Positions 45,556-56,107 of a DNA stretch of 64,000 nt are shown here, piece after piece. The DNA is from Rhodopseudomonas pseudopalustris. GTDB lineage: Bacteria; Pseudomonadota; Alphaproteobacteria; Rhizobiales; Xanthobacteraceae. The notes below the pieces were generated by a model. That model made no database searches, was not told the origin of the DNA, and worked only from the letters and a program-made list of their open reading frames with translations. Both the position numbers and the translations under genes were made by a program. The stretch covers positions 1 through 64,000 of the forward strand of contig NZ_FODT01000010.1 in NCBI RefSeq assembly GCF_900110435.1, in the 5' to 3' direction. The stretch's first letter is position 1, and every line of letters starts with the position of its first letter.

Positions 45556-46803
45556 CTAATTACAGAGCACCTGGACCGTGAAGGATTTGGCCAGATCGGC
45601 AATCGCTTCCGGCGGGAGTTCGCGCGTGCTCACCGTGCCGCTGGGCAGCACGCCGCTGCTGTCGAGGAAGTTCGTCGCGATGCCGGATTTGATCGCGAAA
45701 TTGACGTTCTGCGGAATGTCTTTGGTCGCGGCGGCGATGTTCAAGGCGTTGAGCTTCGATACGATCACGCCGACAACGTTGCCGTATTTGTCGAGCAACG
45801 GACCGCCGCTGTTGCCCGGTTGAACCGGAGCGGAGATCTGGGCGAGGCGGGTGTCGTCTTCCATGCCGGTGGTCGCGGTGATCGCGCCGGCCGTGAAGTT
45901 TCCTGATGTCGACAGGATGCCAGCCAGGGGAAAGCCGAACACGTACACGGCTTCGCCCAACCGCATCTGGGTTCTGAGTCCAGGAACCGCCGGCGGCGAC
46001 GACGACGTCTTCAGAATCGCGAGATCGTTGGTCTTGTCCTTCGCCACGAGAGTCGCGCGCAACGGCGCCCCGCCGGGGGGAATCACATTGATCGCCGAGC
46101 ATTCGGCGATGACGTGGTTGTTGGTCACGATGTGCCCGTTCCCGGAGACGTAGAATCCCGTGCCTGAACTCCTGGCGTTGCGCTTTGGCTTGGCCCCGGT
46201 CGAACCTTCGTCGCGTGTGTCGCTCTGGGCCGTCATGAATGCCTTCTGGCAAGACAGCACGGCTTCGAGGGCGCGGCGGGAGCCGTCGAGGGAAAGCGCC
46301 GCGATGCGATTTCGATTCAGGAACACACCGACACCGCCGGACTCGGCCAGCTCGACCATGAACTCGGTCTTGAGACCGGCAGAGAAAACGCCCCTCTCGT
46401 TACCGCGCGTGAAGCCGACGAACTGACCGTTCCACCGCGTGCGGCGCATGACCAGTTGCAGATCGTACTGGCCATCGACCTCGACGGACGCCCAGCGCGG
46501 GTTGGTGAAGGCGATGTAGGCGCTCGGCTTGTCTCCGGCAAAGCCGAACCACACCGTCGTCCGGTCGCGATAGGTCGCTGCGGCCAGACAGCCGCCGACG
46601 TTCTTGCTGAACCCCACGTCCCAACCCGAGACCGATCCGAATGATTTGTCGATGTTCAGACCGTCTTCGGAGCGAGCCGCCGGCATCAATGCAAGTGAGA
46701 GGACGGCGATCAGAGCTCCCATCGACCACGACCGCCCTGCGGTCCGCCGGACTGCTGCGGAGAGTCGGCAGACAAATCGGGACGCAAACGGCTTCTGCAT
46801 CAT
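45556..46803 (-). CDS. Secreted trypsin-like serine protease (HtrA-like, no PDZ)
   Basis: A 415-residue protein. A signal segment (SMGALIAVLSLALMPAARS) is followed by an unassigned N-terminal domain with one conserved Cys pair, then a trypsin fold: His in HIVTNNHVIAEC, Asp in KDKTNDLAILKTS, Ser in VQPGNSGGPLLDKYGNVVGVIVSKL. No PDZ domain follows, unlike DegP. Likely a periplasmic quality-control protease. Two adjacent ATGs (46803, 46800) can serve as start. Confidence 0.85.
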   Translation of the reverse strand: MMQKPFASRFVCRLSAAVRRTAGRSWSMGALIAVLSLALMPAARSEDGLNIDKSFGSVSGWDVGFSKNVGGCLAAATYRDRTTVWFGFAGDKPSAYIAFTNPRWASVEVDGQYDLQLVMRRTRWNGQFVGFTRGNERGVFSAGLKTEFMVELAESGGVGVFLNRNRIAALSLDGSRRALEAVLSCQKAFMTAQSDTRDEGSTGAKPKRNARSSGTGFYVSGNGHIVTNNHVIAECSAINVIPPGGAPLRATLVAKDKTNDLAILKTSSSPPAVPGLRTQMRLGEAVYVFGFPLAGILSTSGNFTAGAITATTGMEDDTRLAQISAPVQPGNSGGPLLDKYGNVVGVIVSKLNALNIAAATKDIPQNVNFAIKSGIATNFLDSSGVLPSGTVSTRELPPEAIADLAKSFTVQVLCN

Positions 46804-46867
46804 CGGTCTCGATAGGCAAATTGCGTGCTGCTGGCGCGTTCGGCTTGGCTGCTCGACCGCGCGACGA

Positions 46868-47188
46868 TCAATCCCTCGCCGGGCGGGTCTTCGAGGCGGC
46901 GACGCCAGCGAAGGGATCCGCCATCGACGCCTGCGAGGCGGCCGGGCGCGAGCGATGCGAAACGTGCCGCCGAGGACGCGCGCTCCGATAGGCTCGCGGC
47001 TGCTGCTGTTGCGCGATGCCGTTCGCGATGATCGCGGCGGCGGCGACGCCGGCAATCGCACCGAATACGGCAGCACCATCCCGTGCAACGGAACGAGTCG
47101 GGAAGGAGATCAGCGAGATAGCGAACGCCGCAGCCAACAAGGCTGGTGAGAAGCGCAACGACTTTCGATCGAGTTTGAAATTCAGCAT
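46868..47188 (-). CDS. Small secreted basic protein
   Basis: A 106-residue protein with a signal peptide (LLAAAFAISLISFPTRSVA), a Gly/Ala hydrophobic segment (GAAVFGAIAGVAAAAIIANGIAQQQQP) like a membrane hairpin, and an Arg/Ser-rich tail. It precedes the HtrA-like protease gene by 65 bp on the same strand and may be co-expressed. No family recognised. Confidence 0.6.
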   Translation of the reverse strand: MLNFKLDRKSLRFSPALLAAAFAISLISFPTRSVARDGAAVFGAIAGVAAAAIIANGIAQQQQPRAYRSARPRRHVSHRSRPAASQASMADPFAGVAASKTRPARD

Positions 47189-47309
47189 GAATGCCCCCAG
47201 ATGCCCTGCCTCGATTAGTAGAAAACGAAGTTGCGCCGGTCAAGTAATGACCGTAATGCGAGTGCTGCGCGTTGTCGTCGTCAGAGGCTGTGGGAGCCTG
47301 GATGTGCAG

Positions 47310-47984
47310 CTAGTTCTTCGCGATGATCTCCAGTGCTTGCGCGCCCGAGACCGGCTGATCCACTGGCAGCGCGCCGAAGTCGGCGACGCCGTGGAGGGCG
47401 TCGTCGAGCAGCGCGCGATAGCGTTGCCGCGGCACTTCGATTGCACCGAAGCTGCGCAGATGCTCCGTCACGAACTGGGTGTCGAGCAGCTCGTAGCCGC
47501 CCGCGAGCAGGCGGGCGACGAGATGCACCAGCGCCACCTTCGAGGCGTCGCGGGCGCGGTGAAACATGCTCTCGCCGAAGAAGGCGCGGCCGAGGCTGAC
47601 GCCGTACAGGCCGCCGACGAGGTCGTCGTCCTGCCAGACCTCGACGCTATGACAATGCCCGATGCCGTGCAGGCCGATATAGAGCTCGCGGATGCGGCGG
47701 TTGATCCAGGTGTCGTCGCGGCCAGGCTGCGGCGAGGCGCAGCCGTCGATCACGCCCCTGAAGTCGCGGTTGACGGTGACGGTGAAGACGTCCGAGCGCA
47801 CGGTGCGGGCGAGACGTGAGGCGACGCGGAAGCCGCCGAGCGGGATGATGCCGCGCAGCTCCGGCTCGACCCAGAACAGCGTCGGGTCGTCGATGCTCTC
47901 GGCCATCGGAAAGATGCCGCACGCGTAAGCACGCAGCAGCACTTCGGGCGTGATGTCGGCATTGGCGGAGTCGCGGGAAGCCAT
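47310..47984 (-). CDS. aat: Leucyl/phenylalanyl-tRNA-protein transferase
   Basis: A 224-residue enzyme that adds Leu or Phe to proteins with N-terminal Arg or Lys, marking them for ClpAP. Landmarks: [80 protein letters not shown] and [16 protein letters not shown]. Full length. Part of the conserved Rhizobiales block. Confidence 0.96.
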
Positions 47985-48063
47985 GCCCGAGCATAGCAGG
48001 CCGCGGTGCTGCTCGCGACCTGCGAAGCGACGTTCGGCCGCCCGATCGCCGCGGTGCGCAGCT

Positions 48064-49284
48064 TCAGCGGATCGGATCGGGATGCCAGCCGATCAGCGCC
48101 AGCATCACGAAGAATCCGAGGAAGTAGGCGATGCCGACGTGCCAGCCGAAGCGCAACCACAAATAGACCGATTTGCCCTCGGGAAACATGTTGGTGAGGG
48201 CGACGCCGGCGGACGAGCCGAACCACATCATCGAGCCACCGAAGCCGACCGCATAAGCGAGAAAGCCCCAATCGTAGCCGCCTTGTTTCAGCGCCAGCGC
48301 GGTCAGCGGAATGTTGTCAAATCCCGCAGAGACGAAGCCGAGGCCGAGCGCGGTCTGCCAGCTCGCCGCGGGCAGTTGCTCGACCGGCATCATCGAGGCG
48401 GCGGTGACCAGCGCCAGCAGGAAGACGGTGCCCTTGAGGGTCGAGGGCATCAGCCCCCAATCCGGCTGGCGGATCGGCGCGGTCAGCAGCAGCACCGCCC
48501 AGACGGTGAGGCCGAGCAGCGGCAGTTTGTCGAGCAAGGCGGGATAGTTGGTGTTGGCCGTGATGTTGGCGGCCAGCGCCGCGATCAGGATCGCGGCGAC
48601 GATGCCGACGCGGACCCATTCGATCTTCAGACCACGCGGCGGGTCCTTCATGATCGGCGAGAAGTTCTGCTGCTGGATCGACGCCGGAACGGCGAACAGC
48701 AGCAATGCGGTGCCGGCCGCGACATAGGCCTCTACAACGCTGAGCGGACCGACGCCGGCGATCCACATCATCGTGGTTGTGGTGTCGCCGACCACGCTCC
48801 CGGAGCCTCCGGCATTCGAGGCCGCGACGATCGCCGCGAGATAGCCGATGTGAACCTTGCCGCGAAACACATGCCGCGCCACCATGCCGCCGATCAGCGC
48901 GGCGGCAATGTTGTCGAGAAAGCTCGACAGCGCAAAGACGAGGACCAGCAACACCACCGGGCCCTTCCAGTCGTCGGGCAGCAGCGCTGGCATCTCGTCG
49001 GGAATGCCGCTCTTTTCGAAATGCGCCGAGAGCAGCGCAAAACCCATCAGCAGCAGGAACAGGTTCGCCAGCGTCACCCATTCGTGCTCGAGATGCAGCG
49101 TCAGCCCGAGCAGGCCGGGGCCGGTTTTGAAGCCCGCGAAGATCAGCTTGTACAGAGTGATGGAGGCGAGGCCGGCGAGCGCGATCCCCAGCGTTTGGCG
49201 ATGGAAGATCGCCACCCCGAGTAGTGTTAGCGCGAACAGGACGAAATCGAGCGGAATTCCCAGAACCACCACAGGAGTATTCAC
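48064..49284 (-). CDS. Citrate/anion transporter-like membrane protein (IT superfamily)
   Basis: A 406-residue protein with about 11 hydrophobic segments. [47 protein letters not shown] and the second-half [42 protein letters not shown] show the two inverted repeats with SNxGG-type motifs of the ion transporter superfamily (NhaD/citrate transporter-like). Either a Na/H antiporter or an organic-anion carrier; I cannot separate these. Confidence 0.82.
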
Positions 49285-49513
49285 GAGCCCTTAGCCCCTT
49301 CGCGCGAGCACGCGACCGGAGAGCTGTTCAGCTCAGGCCCGGCGGCGACGCGGCAGCGCCGCTCATGCCGATCCCCAAGGCGATGATCCCCGATGCAATT
49401 GAAAGCGACCGCCGCGCTCCCCCTGAGGCGCCGATCAGTGCGCGCGGAAGCTGCCCGACCTGCGACAAAATGGCAAGGTCGGGGCAGGCGCGGGGCGATA
49501 AGTCTTTCGGCGG

Positions 49514-50185
49514 TCAGCTCCGCACGGCGAGCCAGATCCAGTGCCGGGACCCGCCGCGCTTGCCGACGGCGCGCACCGGCACTTCGTTGACGGCGAAGCC
49601 GCTCCGCCGCAATCGCCGGGTGAAGTCGTCGTCCGGCCCCGAAGACCACAGCGCCAGAACGCCGCCGTCGCGCAACGAGGCGCGGGTCGCGGCGAGGCCG
49701 GCGACATCGTACAAGCGGTCGTTGGCTTTTCGGGAAAGTCCCTCAGGGCCGTTGTCGACGTCGAGCAGAATGGCGTCGTAGCGTCCAGCTCCGTCCCGGA
49801 TCAGTTCGCCGACGTCGCGTGCGACGAGGCTGACGCGCGGATCGCTGAGACTGTCGCCGAACAGGCCGGCCATTTCACCCCGGCCCCAGTCGATCACTTC
49901 GGGGACCAGCTCCGCCACCTCGATGGCGGCGTCGGCGCCGAACACAGCGAGCGCGGCGCGCAGCGTGAAGCCCATGCCAAGCCCGCCGATCAGCACGCGC
50001 GGCCGGCTGCGTCCGTCGAGCTTCTTGCAGGCGAGGGTGGCCAGCGCCTCCTCGGAGCCGCCGAGCCGGCTGTTCATCAGCTCGTTGGCGCCGAGCCTGA
50101 TCGAGAACTCGTCGCCGCGCCGCATCAGCCGCAATTCGTCGCCGCCGGGGATCGGCGCGGTGGCCAGCTTGGTCCAGGGGAGCAT
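49514..50185 (-). CDS. Spermidine-synthase-like methyltransferase-fold protein
   Basis: A 223-residue protein with a Rossmann core: VLIGGLGMGFTLRAAL (cofactor loop), IEVAELVPEVIDWGRGEM, ARDVGELI and YDAILLDVDNGPEGL. It lacks the full aminopropyltransferase domain and is shorter than SpeE, so it is probably a small SpeE-like methyltransferase of unknown substrate. Twelve bp from the phosphorelay genes on the same strand. The 230 bp to its left hold no gene. Confidence 0.75.
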   Translation of the reverse strand: MLPWTKLATAPIPGGDELRLMRRGDEFSIRLGANELMNSRLGGSEEALATLACKKLDGRSRPRVLIGGLGMGFTLRAALAVFGADAAIEVAELVPEVIDWGRGEMAGLFGDSLSDPRVSLVARDVGELIRDGAGRYDAILLDVDNGPEGLSRKANDRLYDVAGLAATRASLRDGGVLALWSSGPDDDFTRRLRRSGFAVNEVPVRAVGKRGGSRHWIWLAVRS

Positions 50186-50197
50186 GGCGGATGACTC

Positions 50198-51280
50198 TCA
50201 GGCCGCCGCCGGGGTCGGCGCGGGCGCGTTGGTGCGGCGGAAGCGCAGGATCATACGGGTCCCCGAATGCGTTGGGTCGCGCTCGACGCTGGCGTCGAGC
50301 TTGGTCGCCATCGCATTGACGATCCGCTGGCCCATCCCGGTCGATTGCGGGTTGGCCTTCACCGCGAGGCCCACGCCATCGTCGGAGATCGCCAGCTCGA
50401 GATCGTCCCCCTTGGCCTTGAGCACGACATGGATCGGACCCTGGCCTTCCGGATAGGCGTATTTCACCGCGTTCATCACCAGCTCGTTGACGACGATTCC
50501 GATCGCCACCGCGCGATCCGGATCGATTTCGACGGCCTCCGAGCTGAGCGTCAGTCGCGACATCCGGTTGCCCTCGGCCGATCGCCGCAGATCCTCGAGC
50601 AGTGCTTCCAGATACTGGTTCAGCATCACGCTCTTGAGGTCGTGCGAGGTGTACAGCCGGCGGTGGACTTGCGCGACCGCGGCGACGCGGCCCATCGCAT
50701 TGGTGAGTGCTGCCTTGACCTCGCTCTCCTTGCTGGAGGAGGCCTGCAGATGCAGCAAGGAGGCGATGATCTGCAAGGAATTGCCGACGCGGTGGTTGAC
50801 CTCGCGCAGCAGCATCTCGCGCTCGGCGGCGAGCGCGGCATAGCGGTCGCGCGAGGCTCGGACTTCGGCCTCGGCGTCGTCGCGCGCCTTGCGGATGACT
50901 GCCTGACGCAGCGCCTGATCGGCCGCGACCTGCAGAAGAAGGACGAAGTCGCCCTGGGTGTCTTTGACCAAGTAGTCCGCGGCGCCGGCCTTGAGCGCGG
51001 TCACCGCAATGCTGGAATCCTGCGAGGCGGTGACGAAAACCACGGGCGGAGCATCGGGGATATTCTGGATCTGCTCCAACGTCTCGAGCCCGTCGAGACC
51101 CGGCATGTACTGATCGAGCGCAACGACGTCGATGCCGCCCTTGCGCAAGCGTTCCAGTCCGACTTCGCCGCTCAGCACATGTTCGACGCAGAACCCCTGC
51201 CGCTTCAAGCCGCGCGAGACCAGGCGCCCGAGCGCCTCGTCGTCGTCGATGTACAAGAGGGTCGGCGTCGCAGCGGTCAT
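50198..51280 (-). CDS. Receiver-HWE/HisKA_2 histidine kinase
   Basis: A 360-residue hybrid. Receiver 1-125 (LLYIDDDEALG, Asp in VVALDQYMPGLDG, Lys in DYLVKD), coiled-coil linker (AEVRASRDRYAALAAEREM), then phospho-His in LLREVNHRVGNSLQIIASLLHLQAS and the HATPase N box VVNELVMNAVKYAYPEG. The start at 51280 overlaps the upstream receiver stop by ATGA. Third gene of a CHASE3 kinase - receiver - receiver-kinase relay. HisKA_2 kinases often feed the PhyR general stress system; none is visible here. Confidence 0.9.
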   Translation of the reverse strand: MTAATPTLLYIDDDEALGRLVSRGLKRQGFCVEHVLSGEVGLERLRKGGIDVVALDQYMPGLDGLETLEQIQNIPDAPPVVFVTASQDSSIAVTALKAGAADYLVKDTQGDFVLLLQVAADQALRQAVIRKARDDAEAEVRASRDRYAALAAEREMLLREVNHRVGNSLQIIASLLHLQASSSKESEVKAALTNAMGRVAAVAQVHRRLYTSHDLKSVMLNQYLEALLEDLRRSAEGNRMSRLTLSSEAVEIDPDRAVAIGIVVNELVMNAVKYAYPEGQGPIHVVLKAKGDDLELAISDDGVGLAVKANPQSTGMGQRIVNAMATKLDASVERDPTHSGTRMILRFRRTNAPAPTPAAA

Positions 51281-51720
51281 GTCGCCTCGGTTTGAGGAAC
51301 CTGGATCACGGAGAAGAACAAGCCGAGCTGGCGGATCGCGTTCGCGAAGCTTTCGTAGTTCACCGGCTTGGTGATGTAGACGTTGCACCCGAGTTCATAG
51401 CAACGCTTGATTTCCTGTGCGTCGTCGGTGGTGGTCAGCACCACGACGGGCGTACATTTGAGATGATCATTCTCCTTGATACGGCGGAGAATATCGATGC
51501 CGCTGGCGTCGGGCAGGTTGAGGTCGAGCAGCACCAGCAGCGCGCGGTTCTGGTGTTCGACACCGGAGCCGTCAGGCCCGAACAGGTAGTTCAGCGCCGT
51601 TGTACCGGAGGTGAACGGGATGATCTCGTTGTTGACGCCGGACCGGCGAATGTTGCGTTCGATCAGGCGCGCGTGGCCCTCATCGTCCTCGATCATGATG
51701 ATGGTGACTGGATTGCTCAT
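51277..51720 (-). CDS. Single-domain response regulator (Rcp1-like)
   Basis: A 147-residue lone receiver: IIMIEDDEGHARLIERNIRR, phospho-acceptor Asp in LVLLDLNLPDASG, Thr in VLTTTDD and Lys in YITKPVNY. Overlaps both neighbours by ATGA. Resembles the receiver at 6678-7142, including the hydrophilic insertion before the phospho-Asp strand. Confidence 0.9.
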   Translation of the reverse strand: MSNPVTIIMIEDDEGHARLIERNIRRSGVNNEIIPFTSGTTALNYLFGPDGSGVEHQNRALLVLLDLNLPDASGIDILRRIKENDHLKCTPVVVLTTTDDAQEIKRCYELGCNVYITKPVNYESFANAIRQLGLFFSVIQVPQTEAT

Positions 51721-53249
51721 GAGCGCGGTTCCCGATTTGTCGCTGCGGTCCATTTCGCTGGCAACGTGATAGTGAAGGTCGACCCCTCGCCGAGCGCCGA
51801 GGACACCGACATGGTTCCGCCCAGCCGCCTGACGAGCGCACGGACATGGGCGAGCCCGATGCCTTGACCGGGCCTGTCCTGTGTACCGGCCCGGCGGAAA
51901 AGATCAAAGATTCTCTGATGGTCCTTCGGGTCGATCCCCCGGCCATTGTCGGCGATCTCGAAGATCACGAAGCCAAGTTTCTGCCGGGCACGGATGCGGA
52001 TGTCGCCCGGAACTCCGCTCCGGAGATATTTCAGAGCATTGTCGATCAGGTTGGAAAAGATCTGTTCGAGTGCAAGGCGGTCGCTGACGATCTCCGGCAG
52101 CGGCTCGATCCGGATTTCGGCGTTGGCCTCGGCAGCCTGATGCGCCACGGTGGAAACGATGTTCTCGATCAATTCCCTCGTGTCGATCGGCACCGGCTGG
52201 AATTGGCGGCGTCCCTCACGGGTGAGGTTGAGGATCGCGCTGATCAGCCGGTCCATCTTTCCGATCGATGACTTGATGAAGCCGAGCGCTTCGGTGAAGT
52301 CCTCCGAGAGTTGCTTGTCGGGAGCCTCCAGCTCCGGTTCGCCGTCGCTGTCGGCCTTCTCCGGCATCTGTTTGTCGGCGACCTCGCGGCTGAGCGTTGC
52401 AATGCGACGGAAGATGTCGCCGCGCAATTCCTCGAGCTCGCTGGTGAAACCCATGATGTTGACCAGCGGCGAGCGCAGGTCGTGACTGACGATATAGGCG
52501 AAACGCTGGATTTCCTCGTTGGCCTCGCGCAGATCCGCCGTCCGTTCCGAAACCGTGGTTTCGAGATTGACGTTGTTGTCGCGCAGCAGCGCTTCGGCTT
52601 CATCGCGGGCGCGCGCCGAACGTCGCACCAGGAAGATCGACAAGCCGGCAAGCACCAACACCAGGCCCGTGCCGGTCGTCGTGACGATTGACGCCAGCGA
52701 CTGGCTACGATCGGCGGCAGCCGTGCGCATTGCGAACAGTTTGTTTTCCTCAGCTCGCATCGCCGCCATATGGCTGGCGAACTGGTTCATCGACTCGCGG
52801 TCGGTCTCATCGCGGACGATCCGCCGGGCTTCTTCGGCGCGGTTGGACTGCGCCAACGCGATCAGCTCTCTGAATCTTGCAATTCGGGCATCGGCGATCA
52901 CGATCGCCTTATCGACCAGCGGGCGCTGCACCGGGTTGTCGGCGACGAGTTGCTGCAACCGCCCCAGCATCAGAGGCACCTGCGCCGAGGAGTTCTGGAA
53001 TTCCGACACGAATTCCGGCTGACCGGTCAACAGAAAGCCTCGCTCGGCGCTTTCCGAGCGGCGCATTTGCAGTTGTGAGAGCGAAATCTGGTTCTCGACT
53101 TCCAGCGTATGCGCAACCCAGGCGCTGTCGTCGCGCGCCTTCTGCAACAAGAACACCGACGCCAAGCTGATCACGACCAGGACGACGAAAGAGAGTGAGA
53201 GCAGAGTGATCTGGATGAATGCGCGTCGGCGCGTCGATTCCGGCGTCAC
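51717..53249 (-). CDS. CHASE3-domain membrane histidine kinase
   Basis: A 510-residue sensor kinase. TM1 (ITLLSLSFVVLVVISLASVFLL), a periplasmic CHASE3 domain with the RRSESAERGFLLTGQPEF motif, TM2 (IVTTTGTGLVLVLAGLSIFLV), a coiled coil, phospho-His in RFAYIVSHDLRSPLVNIMGF, an insert of acidic residues, and HATPase motifs (IFSNLIDNALKYL, IADNGRGIDPKDHQ, GQGIGLAHV). GTG 53249 with GAGGG upstream is chosen; longer frames would overlap accC. First gene of the relay. Confidence 0.9.
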   Translation of the reverse strand: MTPESTRRRAFIQITLLSLSFVVLVVISLASVFLLQKARDDSAWVAHTLEVENQISLSQLQMRRSESAERGFLLTGQPEFVSEFQNSSAQVPLMLGRLQQLVADNPVQRPLVDKAIVIADARIARFRELIALAQSNRAEEARRIVRDETDRESMNQFASHMAAMRAEENKLFAMRTAAADRSQSLASIVTTTGTGLVLVLAGLSIFLVRRSARARDEAEALLRDNNVNLETTVSERTADLREANEEIQRFAYIVSHDLRSPLVNIMGFTSELEELRGDIFRRIATLSREVADKQMPEKADSDGEPELEAPDKQLSEDFTEALGFIKSSIGKMDRLISAILNLTREGRRQFQPVPIDTRELIENIVSTVAHQAAEANAEIRIEPLPEIVSDRLALEQIFSNLIDNALKYLRSGVPGDIRIRARQKLGFVIFEIADNGRGIDPKDHQRIFDLFRRAGTQDRPGQGIGLAHVRALVRRLGGTMSVSSALGEGSTFTITLPAKWTAATNREPRS

Positions 53250-53361
53250 CGCGCGCCCTCGGACAGATCTGAACGAAACAAGAACATCCCCCGCAAGACG
53301 TTCGAATGTGAACCGACTGAACGCGCGAGCATGGAACCGGTTCCGTCCGGCCAGAACTCTT

Positions 53362-54717
53362 TTAGCGGGCGTCCAGCGCTCCGCCGGCCAGATACTGCTC
53401 CAGCCAATGGATGTGATAGTCCCCGTCGATGATCGCCGGTTCCCGCACCAGCGCGCGGAACAGCGGCAAGGTGGTCTCGATGCCATCGACCACCATCTCG
53501 TCCAGCGCCCGACGCAGCCGCATCAGGCATTCGCCGCGGGTCTTGCCGTGGACGATCAGCTTGCCGACCAGAGAGTCGTAATAGGGTGGGATGGTGTAGC
53601 CTTGGAACACGGCGGAATCGATCCGGATGCCGAGCCCGCCGGGTGGGTGGTAGCGGGCGATTTTGCCGGGCGACGGTCGGAAGTTGACCGGGTTCTCGGC
53701 GTTAATGCGGCACTCGATGGCGTGGCCGTTGAGCACGATTTCGTCTTGCGAGACCGGCAGGTCGCCGCCAGCCGCGATCCGGATCTGCTCCAGCACGAGA
53801 TCGATGCCGGTGATCATCTCGGTGACCGGATGCTCGACCTGAATGCGGGTGTTCATCTCGATGAAATAGAACTCGCCGTCCTCGTAGAGGAATTCGATCG
53901 TGCCGACGCCGACATAGTTCATGTCCTGCATCGCCTTGGCGCAGATGCCGCCGATTCGGGCGCGGGCTTCCGCGCTGATCACCGGGGAGGGGCTTTCCTC
54001 CCACACCTTCTGATGCCGGCGCTGCAGCGAGCAGTCGCGTTCGCCGAGATGGATTGCGCCACCGCGGCCGTCACCCAGTATCTGGATTTCGATGTGGCGC
54101 GGCTTCTGCAGATACTTCTCCAGATAGACCGAGGCGTCGCCGAATGCAGCCTTGGCCTCGTTGCCGGCGGTGGAGATCGCCATCGACAGATCTTCGGCGG
54201 TGTGCGCGACCTTCATGCCGCGGCCACCGCCGCCGGCCGCCGCCTTGACCAGCACCGGGAAGCCTATTTCCTTCGCGATCGACATCGCGTCGTCGTCCGG
54301 GCCGACCGCGCCGTCGGAGCCCGGCACCACGGGAATGCCGAGCCGCTTGGCGGTCTTCTTGGCCTCGATCTTGTCGCCCATCAGGCGGATGTGCTCGGCC
54401 TTGGGGCCGATGAATTGCAGATTGTGATCGGCAAGAATCTCGGCGAAACGCGCGTTCTCCGACAGGAAACCGTAGCCGGGATGCACCGCGTCGGCGCCGG
54501 TGATCTCGCAGGCCGCGAGCAGAGAGGGGATATTGAGATAGCTGTCCTTCGACGGCGGCGGGCCGATGCAGACGCTTTCGTCGGCGAGGCGGACATGCAT
54601 CGCGTCAGCGTCGGCGGTGGAATGCACGGCAACGGTGGCGATGCCGAGTTCCTTGCACGCGCGCAGCACCCGCAAGGCGATCTCGCCGCGATTGGCTATC
54701 AGGATCTTGTCGAACAT
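53362..54717 (-). CDS. accC: Acetyl-CoA carboxylase, biotin carboxylase subunit
   Basis: A 451-residue ATP-grasp enzyme that carboxylates biotin on AccB in the first step of fatty acid synthesis. [26 protein letters not shown] at the N-terminus, the Gly-rich loop [33 protein letters not shown], and [20 protein letters not shown] with catalytic residues. Full length. Follows accB by 108 bp on the same strand. Confidence 0.97.
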   Translation of the reverse strand: MFDKILIANRGEIALRVLRACKELGIATVAVHSTADADAMHVRLADESVCIGPPPSKDSYLNIPSLLAACEITGADAVHPGYGFLSENARFAEILADHNLQFIGPKAEHIRLMGDKIEAKKTAKRLGIPVVPGSDGAVGPDDDAMSIAKEIGFPVLVKAAAGGGGRGMKVAHTAEDLSMAISTAGNEAKAAFGDASVYLEKYLQKPRHIEIQILGDGRGGAIHLGERDCSLQRRHQKVWEESPSPVISAEARARIGGICAKAMQDMNYVGVGTIEFLYEDGEFYFIEMNTRIQVEHPVTEMITGIDLVLEQIRIAAGGDLPVSQDEIVLNGHAIECRINAENPVNFRPSPGKIARYHPPGGLGIRIDSAVFQGYTIPPYYDSLVGKLIVHGKTRGECLMRLRRALDEMVVDGIETTLPLFRALVREPAIIDGDYHIHWLEQYLAGGALDAR

Positions 54718-54825
54718 CGGGCTACCGAATTGTGAGGGCCAAGGGGGCGAATGGCGAATAGCAAATGGCGAATGGAGGAAGGCCGCAATCGCCGCGTTTT
54801 CCTACTCGCTACTCTCTCATCGCTC

Positions 54826-55338
54826 TTACTCGATCACCACCATCGGCTCGCCGAACTCGACCGGCTGGCCGTCTTCGACGAGGATCTGCGTGACGGTGCC
54901 TGCGCGCGGCGACGGGATCTGGTTCATCGTCTTCATCGCCTCGATGATGAAGAGCGTCTCGCCGGCTGACACCCGCGAGCCGACCTCAATGAACGGCTTG
55001 GCGCCGGGCTCCGACGCCAAATAAACCGTACCGACCATCGGAGAGGGCACGACGCCGGGGTGCTTGGCGACGTCGATCGCCGCACTATCGGCCGGCGCCG
55101 CAATCGCGGCGCCAACCGGGGCTGCTGCATAGCCGGCCGGAATCGAGGCGGCGATGCTGACATTGCGGGCGACCCGCACGCGGAGGCCGGCGCGCTCGAT
55201 CTCGATCTCGGTAAGATTGGTCTCGTCGAGCAGCAGCGCGAGTTCGCGGATCAGCGCGCTGTCGCCGGTTGCCTTATTGTCAGTCGTCTCGGCGTCCTTC
55301 GGCTTGGCGGCGGTCTTGTTGTCAGGCTGGCGGGCCAT
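54826..55338 (-). CDS. accB: Acetyl-CoA carboxylase biotin carboxyl carrier protein
   Basis: A 170-residue carrier: N-terminal helical region ([31 protein letters not shown]), an Ala/Pro linker, then the biotinyl domain from [16 protein letters not shown] to the end, with the biotinylated Lys in [11 protein letters not shown]. Start ATG 55338 gives the usual MARQPDNK opening. Operon aroQ-accB-accC, 37 bp after aroQ. Confidence 0.97.
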   Translation of the reverse strand: MARQPDNKTAAKPKDAETTDNKATGDSALIRELALLLDETNLTEIEIERAGLRVRVARNVSIAASIPAGYAAAPVGAAIAAPADSAAIDVAKHPGVVPSPMVGTVYLASEPGAKPFIEVGSRVSAGETLFIIEAMKTMNQIPSPRAGTVTQILVEDGQPVEFGEPMVVIE

Positions 55339-55375
55339 GTGTCGATCCAGATGTCTTGAGTGAACGGGGCGCTGG

Positions 55376-55831
55376 TCAGGCCTTGGCGCCGGCGCTGAGT
55401 CTTGCGGCCAGGCCGGTGATGGCCAGCCGATAACCGTCGATGCCGAAGCCGCACAGGCTGGCAAAAGATGCCTTCGCGATGAAGGAATGATGGCGGAAGC
55501 TGTCGCGCGCGAAGATATTCGAAACGTGAACTTCAACCGTCGGGATCTGCACCCCGACCAGGGCGTCGTGCAGCGCGACTGACGTATGAGTGTAGCCGCC
55601 GGCATTGAGCACAATCCCAACCGCCTGTTCGGCGCGGGCCTGGTGGATCCAGTCGATCAGCTCGCCCTCGTGGTTGGACTGCCGGCAAACCGCGGTGAGG
55701 CCGAGGCTCGCCGCGGTCTCGGCGCACAGCCGTTCGACATCAGCCAATGTGGCGTGGCCATAAATTTCCGGCTCCCGGGTCCCGAGCAGATTCAGGTTCG
55801 GACCATTGAGCACGTAAATCGTTTGAGGCAT
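55376..55831 (-). CDS. aroQ: Type II 3-dehydroquinate dehydratase
   Basis: A 151-residue shikimate-pathway enzyme. [25 protein letters not shown] includes the active-site Arg/Tyr loop, with [34 protein letters not shown] and [21 protein letters not shown] completing the site. ATG 55831 with GGAA upstream preferred over a TTG at 55846. Head of the aroQ-accB-accC operon. Confidence 0.96.
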   Translation of the reverse strand: MPQTIYVLNGPNLNLLGTREPEIYGHATLADVERLCAETAASLGLTAVCRQSNHEGELIDWIHQARAEQAVGIVLNAGGYTHTSVALHDALVGVQIPTVEVHVSNIFARDSFRHHSFIAKASFASLCGFGIDGYRLAITGLAARLSAGAKA

Positions 55832-56107
55832 CCGAAATTCCGGCAATGTCAGCGAAGGTCTCCGGCGGACGCGCCGTCCGGGCCAAAAATCCAGCTCTGC
55901 AGAAAGCCGGCGTTTCGGGCGAAATTCACTTGATTGCGCGCGTTATAGGTAACCTCGCGGCTGAGGGGAAGCCTGAACACGTTCCAATACCGCATGAATC
56001 GGCTGCTGCTTTGGGCGAGCATCCCGGAGCAAAACTCCGCAATGGTTTGCGATCCGTTCGCATTGGGCGCCCGTCCGGCCATGTCGCGCCGTTCACCGCA
56101 CGAAAAA
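55832..56107. other. Gene-free promoter region of aroQ-accBC
   Basis: About 275 bp between aroQ and the DUF1236 gene terminator. No gene seen. It should contain the promoter for the leftward aroQ-accB-accC operon; no operator was recognised. Confidence 0.4.
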
